Positions 1 to 7,738 of a DNA stretch of 64,000 bases are shown one piece after another (positions within the stretch are counted from its first letter, which is position 1; each line of letters starts with the position of its first letter). Source of the DNA: Corynebacterium afermentans subsp. lipophilum (GTDB taxonomy: Bacteria; Actinomycetota; Actinomycetes; Mycobacteriales; Mycobacteriaceae); contig NZ_CP046530.1 in NCBI RefSeq assembly GCF_030408375.1, positions 992,001 to 1,056,000 on the forward strand. The letters run 5' to 3'. A program made the translations under genes and the position numbers. Under the pieces are notes generated by a model, which saw only the letters and a program-made list of their open reading frames with translations, had not been told where the DNA came from and searched no databases.

Positions 1-2
1 TT

Positions 3-62
3 GCGCTGCCGTGCGCGGCGATGCTGATCGGCGCGGCGTCGTCGCTTCGGCTTCGCGGGTAG
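3..62 (+). CDS. 3' end of an upstream gene (partial)
   Basis: The window opens inside a reading frame that ends at TAG 60-62. The visible C-terminus reads [19 protein letters not shown], hydrophobic then basic, which would fit the last membrane helix and cytoplasmic tail of a membrane protein. Too little is visible to name it. Its stop codon is also the first three bases of the pfkA -10 hexamer TAGCCT (60-65). Confidence 0.4.
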   Translation, partial: ALPCAAMLIGAASSLRLRG

Positions 63-72
63 CCTGGCAGCT

Positions 73-1104
73 ATGCGACTTGCCACTTTGACCTCCGGCG
101 GCGACTGCCCCGGCCTCAACGCTGTTATCCGCGGTATTGTTCGTACCGCCAACACGGAATACGGTTCCACCGTCGTGGGCTACCGCGACGGCTGGGTGGG
201 CCTGATGGAAGACCGTCGCGTCGACCTGTACGACGACGCCTACATGGACTCCCTGCTCCTGCGTGGCGGCACCGTGCTGGGCACCGGCCGCCTGCACCCG
301 GACAAGTTCAAGGCGGGCCTGGACCAGATCAAGGCCAACTTGGACGACGCCGGCGTGGACGCGCTTATCGCCATCGGCGGCGAAGGCACGCTCAAGGGCG
401 CGAAGTGGCTCTCCGACAACGGCATCCCGGTGGTGGGCGTGCCCAAGACCATCGACAACGACGTCGCCGCGACCGACTACACCTTCGGCTTCGATACTGC
501 CGTGTCCGTGGCCACCGACGCCATCGACCGGCTCCACACCACGGCTGAGTCCCACAACCGCATCCTCATCGTGGAGGTGATGGGACGCCACGTGGGCTGG
601 ATCGCCCTCCACGCCGGCATGGCCGGCGGCGCGCACTACACCGTGATCCCCGAGGAACCCTTCGACATCGCGGAGATCTGCAAGGCGATGGAGCGGCGAT
701 TCCAGATGGGGGAGAAGTACGGCATCATCGTCGTCGCAGAAGGCGCGGTGCCGAAAGAGGGCACGATGGACGCGGGCTTGGGGGAAGAAGACGAGTTCGG
801 CCACACGACGTTCAACGGCATGGGCCAGATCATCGGCGACGAGGTGAAAAAGCGGCTCGGCTACGACGTGCGCACCACCGTGCTCGGCCACACCCAGCGC
901 GGCGGCACTCCCACTGCTTATGACAGGGTCTTGGCCACCCGCTACGGCGTCCACGCCGCGCGCGCAGCCCACGACGGCAACTTCGGCCAGTGCGTGGCCC
1001 TGCACGGCGAGGACATCGAACTGGTCGCGCTCGAAGACGCCGTGGCACAGCTCAAGACCGTGCCCGAGCGTCGCTACGCCACCGCGAAGGCAATGTTCAC
1101 CTAG
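73..1104 (+). CDS. pfkA: 6-phosphofructokinase
   Basis: Phosphorylates fructose-6-phosphate to fructose-1,6-bisphosphate, the committed step of glycolysis, in the cytoplasm. At 343 residues it has the usual length. Visible motifs are [15 protein letters not shown] at the N-terminus (phosphate binding), GGEGT (102-106), PKTIDND (124-130) and GHTQRGG near the C-terminus. Gly at the position that is Asp in pyrophosphate-dependent enzymes (GGEGT rather than GGEDT), together with the Lys of PKTIDND, matches the ATP-dependent actinobacterial type. Start: ATG 73 lies 7 nt after -10 TAGCCT (60-65), so the mRNA is probably leaderless. Its TAG stop shares a CTAG palindrome with the stop of the convergent PrsW gene. 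Confidence 0.96.
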   Translation: MRLATLTSGGDCPGLNAVIRGIVRTANTEYGSTVVGYRDGWVGLMEDRRVDLYDDAYMDSLLLRGGTVLGTGRLHPDKFKAGLDQIKANLDDAGVDALIAIGGEGTLKGAKWLSDNGIPVVGVPKTIDNDVAATDYTFGFDTAVSVATDAIDRLHTTAESHNRILIVEVMGRHVGWIALHAGMAGGAHYTVIPEEPFDIAEICKAMERRFQMGEKYGIIVVAEGAVPKEGTMDAGLGEEDEFGHTTFNGMGQIIGDEVKKRLGYDVRTTVLGHTQRGGTPTAYDRVLATRYGVHAARAAHDGNFGQCVALHGEDIELVALEDAVAQLKTVPERRYATAKAMFT

Positions 1105-1949
1105 GTGTCTTCGCTCCCAGCAGAACCTGCCACTGTCAGACGGCCAATTTTGCGGCTGCGCGCGTAGAACCAGATACCGCCTGCGAACACAAAGATCGCG
1201 CTGGCGAAGAGACCGATAATCGGGGCGACATCGCCCGGCAGCTCAGTCGCGGTATTGAACGTCGCGTGGCCGGCGTACCCGAACAGGTACCACCCAAGCA
1301 GCTGACCGACGCGCCAGCGCATGGGCTTGTCGGTGCGGCACAGGAAATTGCCCAGACCCCAGGCGGTTAGCCCCGTGTAGAAGGCGTGCGCCCACGGGGC
1401 GGGAAGGCAACGCATGCCGACAGCGACCAGTGAGCCCTCGAGGTCGGAATTGAGGTTTTCCAGCGCTCCCTTAAGAATGTACGTCGAGTCCTCGACCGCG
1501 GAGTACCCGAATCCCACAGCAATGGCGATAGTAACGGCCTCGACAGGACGCTGGATGCGGATAACCATGGTGCACAATACAAACACGGCGGTGAACTTCA
1601 GTAGCTCCTCCGCGGTAGGGGAGATGAGGCCGAACTGCAGGTTGCTCAACCCGAGTCGGCCCTGCAGCGACACCGCGGCGTCGTTTGCGTTGACGGATGG
1701 TGCATAAAGCGCGGCGCCACAGAAAAACGCTGCGGCCACCCACCCCGGCATGGCATGAGCCATCTGTCCCGGATGGTTGCGCAGCGCAAGCCAGGCGATG
1801 AGCAGCCAGACGCCTGCGTGCACAACGCTCATACCTGCGGTAGCGGAATTGAAGGGCAGGCCAGCGAGGTACGCTGCGGTCCATGCCGCGCTCGTGAGAA
1901 AGAGAATGGCCGCGATTATTCGCAGCGCGAGAGCCGGTCGCTGTGTCAC
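1101..1949 (-). CDS. PrsW-type intramembrane protease, copy 1
   Basis: Polytopic membrane protein of 282 residues with about eight hydrophobic segments. It carries the PrsW-family signature in order: an EE-x-x-K motif (PTAEELLK), a helix with Glu (YSAVEDS), a His motif (HAFYTG) and a second His with Asn (GHATFN). These polar residues are the proposed catalytic site of PrsW glutamic proteases; the Bacillus homologue cleaves an anti-sigma factor. GTG start 1949 overlaps the stop of the upstream exported protein by 4 nt (GTGA), so translation is probably coupled and the neighbour is a plausible partner or substrate. A paralogue lies at 5358-6161. Family assignment is good; substrate is inference. 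Confidence 0.85.
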   Translation of the reverse strand: MTQRPALALRIIAAILFLTSAAWTAAYLAGLPFNSATAGMSVVHAGVWLLIAWLALRNHPGQMAHAMPGWVAAAFFCGAALYAPSVNANDAAVSLQGRLGLSNLQFGLISPTAEELLKFTAVFVLCTMVIRIQRPVEAVTIAIAVGFGYSAVEDSTYILKGALENLNSDLEGSLVAVGMRCLPAPWAHAFYTGLTAWGLGNFLCRTDKPMRWRVGQLLGWYLFGYAGHATFNTATELPGDVAPIIGLFASAIFVFAGGIWFYARSRKIGRLTVAGSAGSEDT

Positions 1950-2479
1950 TGGGCACCCACTTTCATCTCCTCCGGAGCTGCGGCGACTACGCGGTCAGCC
2001 ATTTCATCCGCGTCAGGGCCGCCGATGGTGAAGTAGCGGGTAGAAGCGTCGTCGAGCACGGATACAGCAACGAAGGCGCCGTCTCCTGAGGCGCCGTTGC
2101 GTTTCACCCGCACGCCGTCGCGCGGTTGCTCGATGCCGTCCACATCAACCGAGCGGTCCCAGACCGCGGCGCGGTAGACGCGAGCAAGTGCCCTATCTTC
2201 GTCGTCAGGAGTGGACTCGGAGCGGGCCATGATGCGGGTCCCGCCGCAATCCCAGATTCTCGAGCTCTGCGCGAATCCCGACGGGTTGCTGCATATGAGC
2301 GGGCCATCCCCGTCAGCGACGGAAACACTCCCCATTTCAACCGGATTTTCAGTCGCGGCCGATCCTTCCGACGACGCGGGTTGGCTGAGTATGCGCGGAG
2401 CTACGAGCAGCACGGCCACAAGGACACAAAGGATTGTCCCGAGCACCACTGGTGCCCAGGAAAGGGTGGGCTTATTCAT
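1946..2479 (-). CDS. Exported single-TM protein coupled to PrsW, copy 1
   Basis: 177 residues. A short cytoplasmic N-terminus is followed by one hydrophobic segment (about residues 10-30, PVVLGTILCVLVAVLLV), then an extracytoplasmic domain with two cysteines (LICSNP and WDCGGT). It is clearly related to 6161-6676, sharing WDCG-T-I, an R-x-Y segment and the spacing of the two Cys, which may form a disulfide. No characterised family recognised. The longer frame upstream was rejected because ATG 2479 lies 8 nt from -10 TACAGT (minus strand, 2488-2493), typical of a leaderless start. First gene of a two-gene unit with PrsW copy 1; divergent from mug. Confidence 0.7.
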   Translation of the reverse strand: MNKPTLSWAPVVLGTILCVLVAVLLVAPRILSQPASSEGSAATENPVEMGSVSVADGDGPLICSNPSGFAQSSRIWDCGGTRIMARSESTPDDEDRALARVYRAAVWDRSVDVDGIEQPRDGVRVKRNGASGDGAFVAVSVLDDASTRYFTIGGPDADEMADRVVAAAPEEMKVGAQ

Positions 2480-2537
2480 ATCGGCATACTGTACAACGGG
2501 TCTGGCGACGCAGCAGGGGACCGATACAGTCGGATGC
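2480..2537. promoter_or_regulatory. Divergent leaderless promoters
   Basis: Minus-strand TACAGT (2488-2493) serves the exported-protein/PrsW unit and plus-strand TACAGT (2525-2530) serves mug. Each lies 7-8 nt from its start codon, so both transcripts should begin at or beside the ATG. Confidence 0.6.
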
Positions 2538-3056
2538 ATGCACGACCGTATTCCCGATCCTTGCCGGCTCCTCATCGTCGGCATCAACCCCGGCCGCCTC
2601 ACCGAGGAGGTGGACGCGCCCTTTGCCTACCCGGGCAACCGCTTCTGGCCGGCGCTGGAGGCCGCGGGCATCACCCCGTACCGAGTCCACGCCAATGAGG
2701 GGCTTTCGGAGGAGGACTCGGCGATGCTCGCCGAGCGCGGCATCGGCTTTACCAACCTGGTGGGGCGCATGACGCCGAAAGCGTCCGACCTTTCCAAGGC
2801 GGAACTCGTTGAGGGAGGAGAGGTGGTGCGGGGCGTCGTCGAAAAGCATCAGCCCGCAGCCGTCATGTTCGCAGGCATCGGGGCGTACCGCGATGCCTAT
2901 CGACGACCAAAGGCCACCCGCGGCCTCCAGCCCGAGACCCTCGCCGGAGTGCCGGTGTGGGTGGTGGGCAACCCCAGCGGGCTCAACGCGCACGAGACCG
3001 TGGCCACGCTCGCCGAGAGCTACCGGGAGGTCTGGGAGGCGACCGCGCCGCTTTGA
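2538..3056 (+). CDS. mug: G/U mismatch-specific uracil-DNA glycosylase
   Basis: Removes uracil (or thymine) mispaired with guanine in base-excision repair. The 172-residue protein starts MHDRIPDPCRLLIVGINPG; GINPG is the active-site motif of the Mug/TDG branch of uracil glycosylases. The later VVGNPSGLNAH matches the family's second catalytic motif (NPSGL). Length is normal. ATG 2538 is 7 nt after -10 TACAGT (2525-2530); the much longer open frame upstream lacks family similarity. The last 13 codons (3003-3042) are copied almost exactly at 5341-5380, on the far side of the nadC-nadA segment. Confidence 0.92.
   Translation: MHDRIPDPCRLLIVGINPGRLTEEVDAPFAYPGNRFWPALEAAGITPYRVHANEGLSEEDSAMLAERGIGFTNLVGRMTPKASDLSKAELVEGGEVVRGVVEKHQPAAVMFAGIGAYRDAYRRPKATRGLQPETLAGVPVWVVGNPSGLNAHETVATLAESYREVWEATAPL
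3003..3042 (+). repeat. 40-bp direct repeat, left copy (mug 3' end)
   Basis: Begins GCCACGCTCGCCGA and runs to GGGAGGCGA. It matches 5341-5380 at 39 of 40 positions (G/C difference in GCCGAGAGC versus GCCGACAGC). This copy is the real mug 3' end, encoding ATLAESYREVWEA. Confidence 0.9.
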
Positions 3057-3192
3057 CGGCCGATGGTGCGATCGCCGTGCGCCGTTCACGGGCGCTGACA
3101 CGCTACCGGCAGGGCGATGGTCACCTAGGTTTACAGCTGGCCGGAGGTGAAGACCTCGCTCAAGGCCCGCCTGAACAGGTGATCCGCCGAGG

Positions 3193-4068
3193 TCAGGTCA
3201 GCGCGTCGAGACCAATATCCAGGATGGTCACCGAGTGCGTGAGCGCGCCGACGGCGAGGAATTCAACGCCCGTGTCCGCGTAGGCGCGGGCGCGATCAAG
3301 CGTCAAGCCACCCGAGGATTCGAGCATCGTCGCTGGGGACAGGGCATCTCGCCGGGCGACCGCCACCCGCGTGTCTTCCACCTCAAAATTGTCCAGCATG
3401 ACCAGAGTCGGCTTCAATTCCAGGACCTCGGTGAGCTGATCTAGGTCATCCACTTCGACCTCAAGGGGGAGGCCTGGGAATGCGTTGGCCGTGCGTCGAT
3501 ATGCGTCGGCTGCGCTACCGACGCTCGCGACGTGGTTGTCCTTGATCAGTGCTGCGTCACCCAAACTCATGCGGTGGTTGACACCTCCGCCGCAACGCAC
3601 GGCGTATTTCGCCAAATCGCGGTAGCCGGGAAGCGTTTTCCGGGAATCCCTCACCCGCGCCCGAGTGTCGGAAATAACCTCCGTCCACGCAGAAGTCGCG
3701 GTCGCGATGCCGCTAGCGTAGGTGAGCAGATTCAATGCAGTCCGTTCCGCCGACAGAATGACGCGCGCCGGGCCGGACACCGTAGCAAGACAGTCACCGG
3801 CCGTCACTCGATCGCCGTCGGCGGCGTGCACAGACACGTCGACGGCGGAGGAAATCTCGTGCATAGTCCATCCCACAACGTCGATTCCCGCGACGGTCCC
3901 GTCCTGGCGAGGGACCACCTGTGCAGTAAGAACCGCATCCATGTCAATTGTCGCCACGGATGTGGCGTCGGGGCCATGAGCGAAGTCCTCCGCGAGACCG
4001 AGACGGATGAGTCGCTGTATGGCCTCCTTATTCAGTGGAGGGAGGATCGGCTGAGCAGGCGTTGTCAT
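3193..4068 (-). CDS. nadC: Nicotinate-nucleotide pyrophosphorylase (carboxylating)
   Basis: Converts quinolinate and PRPP to nicotinate mononucleotide in de novo NAD synthesis. 291 residues, full length. Family motifs include DSRKTLPGYRDLAKYAVRCGG (PRPP/quinolinate site), NHRMSLGDAALIKDNH, EVEVDDLDQL, MLDNF and ESSGGLTL. It follows nadA by 6 nt and must be cotranscribed with it. Immediately after its stop another minus-strand frame stays open for about 20 codons to a TAA at 3131-3133. This could be a decayed end of a further operon gene (nadS follows nadC in C. glutamicum), but I cannot confirm it. Confidence 0.95.
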   Translation of the reverse strand: MTTPAQPILPPLNKEAIQRLIRLGLAEDFAHGPDATSVATIDMDAVLTAQVVPRQDGTVAGIDVVGWTMHEISSAVDVSVHAADGDRVTAGDCLATVSGPARVILSAERTALNLLTYASGIATATSAWTEVISDTRARVRDSRKTLPGYRDLAKYAVRCGGGVNHRMSLGDAALIKDNHVASVGSAADAYRRTANAFPGLPLEVEVDDLDQLTEVLELKPTLVMLDNFEVEDTRVAVARRDALSPATMLESSGGLTLDRARAYADTGVEFLAVGALTHSVTILDIGLDALT

Positions 4069-4074
4069 CGGTGT

Positions 4075-5028
4075 CTACTCACCGCTTCCCGGTGTGCCGA
4101 TCGCGATCATCCGCTCCAATGACTGGCGCGCCTTCGCCGCGACGTCCTCGGGCACGGTTATCTCGTCGCGGAGGTCACGCAGGCTGCGAACCAGCTTTTC
4201 TGGGGTGATCATCTTCATGTACCGGCAACTAGCTTGGGGGTTCACGGGCTGGAAATCCGCCAGCGGAGCCCGCTTTCGCAACTGGTGCAGCATGCCCACT
4301 TCGGTGGCTACGAGCACAGTTCCTTCTGTGTCGCGGTCTGCTTGGTCGAGCATCCCGCCGGTGGATAGCATGTGCACACGCTCCGGTTGGATCACTCCTT
4401 CACCAGCGAGGAAGATTGCGGAATTCGCACAACCGCATTCTGGGTGGATATACAGCGGCGCATCGGGGTGCGCCGACGCTTGCTCCGCAAGCTCCTTGCC
4501 GTTGATTCCTGCGTGGACGTGGCATTCGCCCGCCCAGATACGGATGTTCTCGCGGCCGGTCAGGCGCTTCACGTGGGCGCCGAGGAACTGGTCGGGGCAA
4601 AAGAGGATCTCACGGTCCGGATCGATAGAATCCACCACCTCAACGGCGTTCGAGGAGGTGCAGCAGACGTCCGTAAGGGCCTTAACATCGGCGGTGGTAT
4701 TCACATAACTGACGACGACCGCACCAGGGTGTTCGTCCTTCCATTGCTGAAGTTGCTCAGCGGTGATGGAGTCCGCCAGCGAGCATCCGGCATCTTGGTC
4801 CGGGATGAGCACCGTTTTGTCGGGGCTGAGGATCTTGGCGCTTTCCGCCATAAAGTGCACACCGCAGAACACGATCACGTCTGCGTCGGTGTCGGCGGCG
4901 ATACGAGATAGCGCGAGTGAATCGCCGGTGAAGTCGGCGATGTCCTGGATCTCCGGGATCTGATAATTATGCGCCAGAATGACGGCGTTTCGTTCGCGCT
5001 GAAGTTTGCGTACTTCATCGGTCCACAT
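4075..5028 (-). CDS. nadA: Quinolinate synthase
   Basis: Condenses iminoaspartate with dihydroxyacetone phosphate to quinolinate using a [4Fe-4S] cluster. The 317-residue protein has the expected cysteines in CCTSSNA (122-123), PECGCANSA (198/200) and ASCRYMKM (268), plus ILAHNYQ at the N-terminus, as in the compact NadA forms. ATG 5028 lies 6 nt from a minus-strand -10 TACATT (5035-5040), inside the decayed transporter upstream. No nadB or regulator is present nearby, so iminoaspartate must come from an enzyme encoded elsewhere. The nadA-nadC unit lies between the two copies of the mug 3' end. Confidence 0.95.
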   Translation of the reverse strand: MWTDEVRKLQRERNAVILAHNYQIPEIQDIADFTGDSLALSRIAADTDADVIVFCGVHFMAESAKILSPDKTVLIPDQDAGCSLADSITAEQLQQWKDEHPGAVVVSYVNTTADVKALTDVCCTSSNAVEVVDSIDPDREILFCPDQFLGAHVKRLTGRENIRIWAGECHVHAGINGKELAEQASAHPDAPLYIHPECGCANSAIFLAGEGVIQPERVHMLSTGGMLDQADRDTEGTVLVATEVGMLHQLRKRAPLADFQPVNPQASCRYMKMITPEKLVRSLRDLRDEITVPEDVAAKARQSLERMIAIGTPGSGE

Positions 5029-5049
5029 ACGCCCAATGTAATCCGGGGC

Positions 5050-5340
5050 GCTCTGTCGGTGACGATGACATCGGTTTCCACGCTGCTCGCTCCGATTTTC
5101 ACCCCGCTACTCACACTCTGGCCGGCCGGTGAGCACATGGATGTCAGCGCAGGCCCAATGGTGTGGTTGATCGTGAAAATGGTCATTCTGCCGGCCGGCC
5201 TCGTCGTCCTGCTCGTGGTCGTGCTCCACAACGCCCTTGGTTACGCGTTGGGCTACGCCACTGGCAAGGCTACGGGCCAGACGGAACAGTCGTCGCGCAC
5301 AATGGCCGTAGAGGTGGGCATGCAAAACTCCGGTCTAGCC
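5050..5340 (+). pseudogene. Remnant of a BASS-type (bile acid:Na+ symporter family) transporter
   Basis: An open frame with unmistakable family segments but no complete gene. [17 protein letters not shown] and GPMVWLIVKMV come from the middle of the protein. They join directly to LVVLLVVVLHNALGYALGY and AVEVGMQNSGLAATLA, which belong near its end. The helices normally found between IVKM and the LHNALGY segment are missing, so there is an in-frame internal deletion. The 5' part is also lost at the nadA promoter. At 5341 it runs straight into the copied mug tail, so the reading continues as SYREVWEARARERR. Confidence 0.75.
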
Positions 5341-5380
5341 GCCACGCTCGCCGACAGCTACCGGGAGGTCTGGGAGGCGA
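5341..5380 (+). repeat. 40-bp direct repeat, right copy (mug 3' end)
   Basis: 39/40 identical to 3003-3042. Here the copy is not preceded by mug but by the transporter remnant. The stop codon of the second PrsW gene (minus strand, 5358-5360) falls inside it. Confidence 0.9.
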
Positions 5381-6161
5381 GAGCGCGGGAGCGACGGTAG
5401 AGCCGGATCAGCAGCACCCACAGCAGTACCGTGACCGCGATCGCGCCGACGAGACCCGCGACACCGGGAAGCATACGGGCAGCGTTGAACGCCCCGTGGA
5501 GCGCAGCGGCGAGGAGGAACCAGCCGGCAATCCGGGGGAGGCGCCAGCCCAAAGGCTGGTCGGTGCGGCACAGGAACTGCCCGAGGCCCCACGCCGCCAG
5601 GCCGGTGTAGACCGCGTGAGCAAACGGCCCCACGACAACCATCACAAGCATAAAAATTGCGCCGTCGCGATACTCCGAGTGCAGATCCAGCGTCGCTTTA
5701 ATCGCTGAATTGGTTACGATCTCGGCGACTGAGAAGCCGGCGCCGACCGCCATGCCGACCACCGCCGACTCGACGGGTCGGCGCACCGGCGCGAAAGCGG
5801 CGATGACCAGTAACGCAGCCAGCAGTTTGGCAGTCTCCTCCGGAATCGAGGAAAACAGGTACGTCACAACGTCGGGCAGCTGCTGCGCCGCATCGAGGTA
5901 AGCGGAGTTGACGAGTGGCATCACGCCGCCTAAGCCCACCCCGGCAATCACGCCGACTGGCAGCCACCACGGATTCCCAGGCCGTCCTGGGTGGCGGTGC
6001 AAAAGGAGCCACGCCGCCGCGACAGAAATGAGGACGAATGCCGCCGCTGCAGCGCCGAACGCAGGCGTCCACGGCACCTGGGTAAGTGCGTAGACGAACC
6101 GTGCCACGCACGCGAGGATCACCAGGCCGCCAACACCTTGGAGGATGAGGTTCTTCTGCAC
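5358..6161 (-). CDS. PrsW-type intramembrane protease, copy 2
   Basis: 267-residue polytopic membrane protein paralogous to 1101-1949. It has the same ordered motifs: PEETAK (EE-x-x-K), FSVAEIV, HAVYTG and LHGAFN. Both copies share the AWGLG-FLCRTD-P segment after the first His motif. GTG start 6161 uses the last base of the TAG stop of the upstream exported protein, so the pair is translationally coupled. The 3' end lies antisense within the 40-bp mug-derived repeat, suggesting that this gene once converged directly on mug. Proteolytic role is inferred from family; substrate unknown. Confidence 0.85.
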   Translation of the reverse strand: MQKNLILQGVGGLVILACVARFVYALTQVPWTPAFGAAAAAFVLISVAAAWLLLHRHPGRPGNPWWLPVGVIAGVGLGGVMPLVNSAYLDAAQQLPDVVTYLFSSIPEETAKLLAALLVIAAFAPVRRPVESAVVGMAVGAGFSVAEIVTNSAIKATLDLHSEYRDGAIFMLVMVVVGPFAHAVYTGLAAWGLGQFLCRTDQPLGWRLPRIAGWFLLAAALHGAFNAARMLPGVAGLVGAIAVTVLLWVLLIRLYRRSRALASQTSR

Positions 6162-6676
6162 TACTTAGCCTCCTCTGCGACAAGACGCTCGACGATCTCC
6201 CGGCCGGCGTCGTCGGGTGCCGCGACGTACACCGTGAGGTCGCCGCGTTCGACGGCGGCGACGGAAATGTCGTTGCGGTGCACCGCGTACACCCCGGGCG
6301 CGGGGCGCTCGAGCTCGTCCGTGTTGACCCGGTCGCCTCCGCTTACGAGCCAGTACGTGCGCGTGACTGCTTCCGCACGCGCGTCCTCGTCGGTCGCGTC
6401 GGTGCGCATTTGAATCTTGGTGTCGCCGCAGTCCCACTTCCACGTATCGGTGTCGTCTTCGGAACTATCCGAGCCGGACGTTTGAGTGCACTTCAGGGGA
6501 GCACCGTTGGCGTCGAGAAGCGTGACGCCACCGGCGGAGACCTCCGTGACCTCGGGCTCGCCGTCCGACGTGGCCGCCTGGGCGACAAACGGGGCGGCGA
6601 GGATGAGTGCTCCGACGGCGACGATGCCGAGCGTGCCGGTGCGGGTATTTCTGTCAGAAAAATCGGGGTATTTCAC
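6161..6676 (-). CDS. Exported single-TM protein coupled to PrsW, copy 2
   Basis: 171 residues with an N-terminal hydrophobic segment (GIVAVGALILAAPFVAQA, about 18-35) that could be a signal peptide or an anchor. The extracytoplasmic domain has two cysteines (LKCTQT and WDCGDT). Paralogue of 1946-2479. GTG 6676 lies 8 nt from minus-strand -10 TATAGT (6685-6690), so it is probably leaderless. Its stop overlaps the start of PrsW copy 2. It could be a regulator or substrate released by PrsW; no known domain recognised. Confidence 0.7.
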   Translation of the reverse strand: MKYPDFSDRNTRTGTLGIVAVGALILAAPFVAQAATSDGEPEVTEVSAGGVTLLDANGAPLKCTQTSGSDSSEDDTDTWKWDCGDTKIQMRTDATDEDARAEAVTRTYWLVSGGDRVNTDELERPAPGVYAVHRNDISVAAVERGDLTVYVAAPDDAGREIVERLVAEEAK

Positions 6677-6754
6677 TCGGAGACACTATAGGGGACTGCT
6701 CTCTCATTCGCAGTGTGCAGCTATATGTACCGCCCCTGCAGTAGCATCGCTGAA

Positions 6755-7702
6755 ATGATGCTGCTTGAACAGATGGCGCGCGCGTACGAGGTGTGGATGC
6801 CACTTCAGCTTCGCGAGTGGTACACCGCAGACGAGCGGCGTGAGCTCGCGGTGCAGGAGATGCGCCCGCAGGCGCAGCATGTGGCAAACGAGGAGTTCGG
6901 CGCGGGCTTTCGCGACCATTTGAAACCTCTCGGCGGCCCGGACGTGCCCGATCCGCTGGCGTGGGCGAACCGGCGCGTTGAGTTTGCGGACGGGCAGTGG
7001 TGCGTCGCCGGGATCCGCTTTCTGGGCCTGGACCCGGACAAGGCGTTCGTGCACGTCGTGGCGACATCCGTGCCACCGCAGCACGACCGCCTAGGCACGT
7101 ACACCAAACAGCTGCACCACGAGTTCGCGGACTTCGGCCCGCTGGCCATCCGCTTCGAGCTGCCGAACCCGCCCGAGGACGCGGACATTGACCAGTGGAC
7201 CATCGCCGGGCTCGTCTCCGAGCTGCGGCGGAAACCGCGCCGCCCGCAGCACGAACGCGTCCGGCTCACCCCAGCAGACCCCTCGGAGACGGCGCCATAT
7301 GCCGATGAGGTGCTCGGCAACGTCGCAAAGCAACGGCCCGAAGTACGCACCTGGACGGAGGCCGCGACCCAGGAGCAGCTGCAGAGCTGCGCGGAGACCG
7401 GTGCGCTGTGTGCGATCGAGGTAGACGGGCAGCGCGCGGGCATCATTGCGGCGGCCCGCGACGATGCAAACGGCATGCGCGGCTTCCAGGTCTACGAGTT
7501 CCTCCTCGACGACAATGCCCGCGGTCGCGGCCTCGCACCTGTGGCGATGCAGTTGCTTTGCGACGTCCTGCCGGCCAATCCCGGTGACACTTTGTGGGGG
7601 TCGGTGCACGTGGGCAATGGGCCGTCGATAGGCAATGCGCTCGCAGTCGGCCGCGAGAAGACGGCGGCATTTGTGTGGGTGCAGAGACGGGGCGAGCTGT
7701 AG
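6755..7702 (+). CDS. GNAT-family N-acetyltransferase
   Basis: 315 residues from ATG 6755. The C-terminal half has a GNAT acetyl-CoA region (YEFLLDDNARGRGLAPVAMQLL, with the Q/R-x-x-G-x-G/A pattern as RGRGLA), followed by a final segment GNGPSIGNALAVG. The N-terminal half looks like a second, degenerate GNAT-like fold. Substrate unknown. Start chosen because -10 TAGCAT (6742-6747) is 7 nt upstream. The segment encoding SIGN contains the recurrent CGTCGATAGGCAATG motif (7623-7637). Confidence 0.75.
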   Translation: MMLLEQMARAYEVWMPLQLREWYTADERRELAVQEMRPQAQHVANEEFGAGFRDHLKPLGGPDVPDPLAWANRRVEFADGQWCVAGIRFLGLDPDKAFVHVVATSVPPQHDRLGTYTKQLHHEFADFGPLAIRFELPNPPEDADIDQWTIAGLVSELRRKPRRPQHERVRLTPADPSETAPYADEVLGNVAKQRPEVRTWTEAATQEQLQSCAETGALCAIEVDGQRAGIIAAARDDANGMRGFQVYEFLLDDNARGRGLAPVAMQLLCDVLPANPGDTLWGSVHVGNGPSIGNALAVGREKTAAFVWVQRRGEL

Positions 7703-7738
7703 CGCGGGGGCGCGGGGCGGGGCAGTAGACTGATGCGC

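Noticed and set aside
2211-2537. N-terminal extension of mug from 2211
   Set aside because: It overlaps the divergent exported-protein gene and lacks family similarity; the promoter and GINPG motif place the start at 2538.
3131-3195. nadS remnant after nadC
   Set aside because: About 20 codons stay open but no cysteine-desulfurase motif is visible, so it was only mentioned under nadC.
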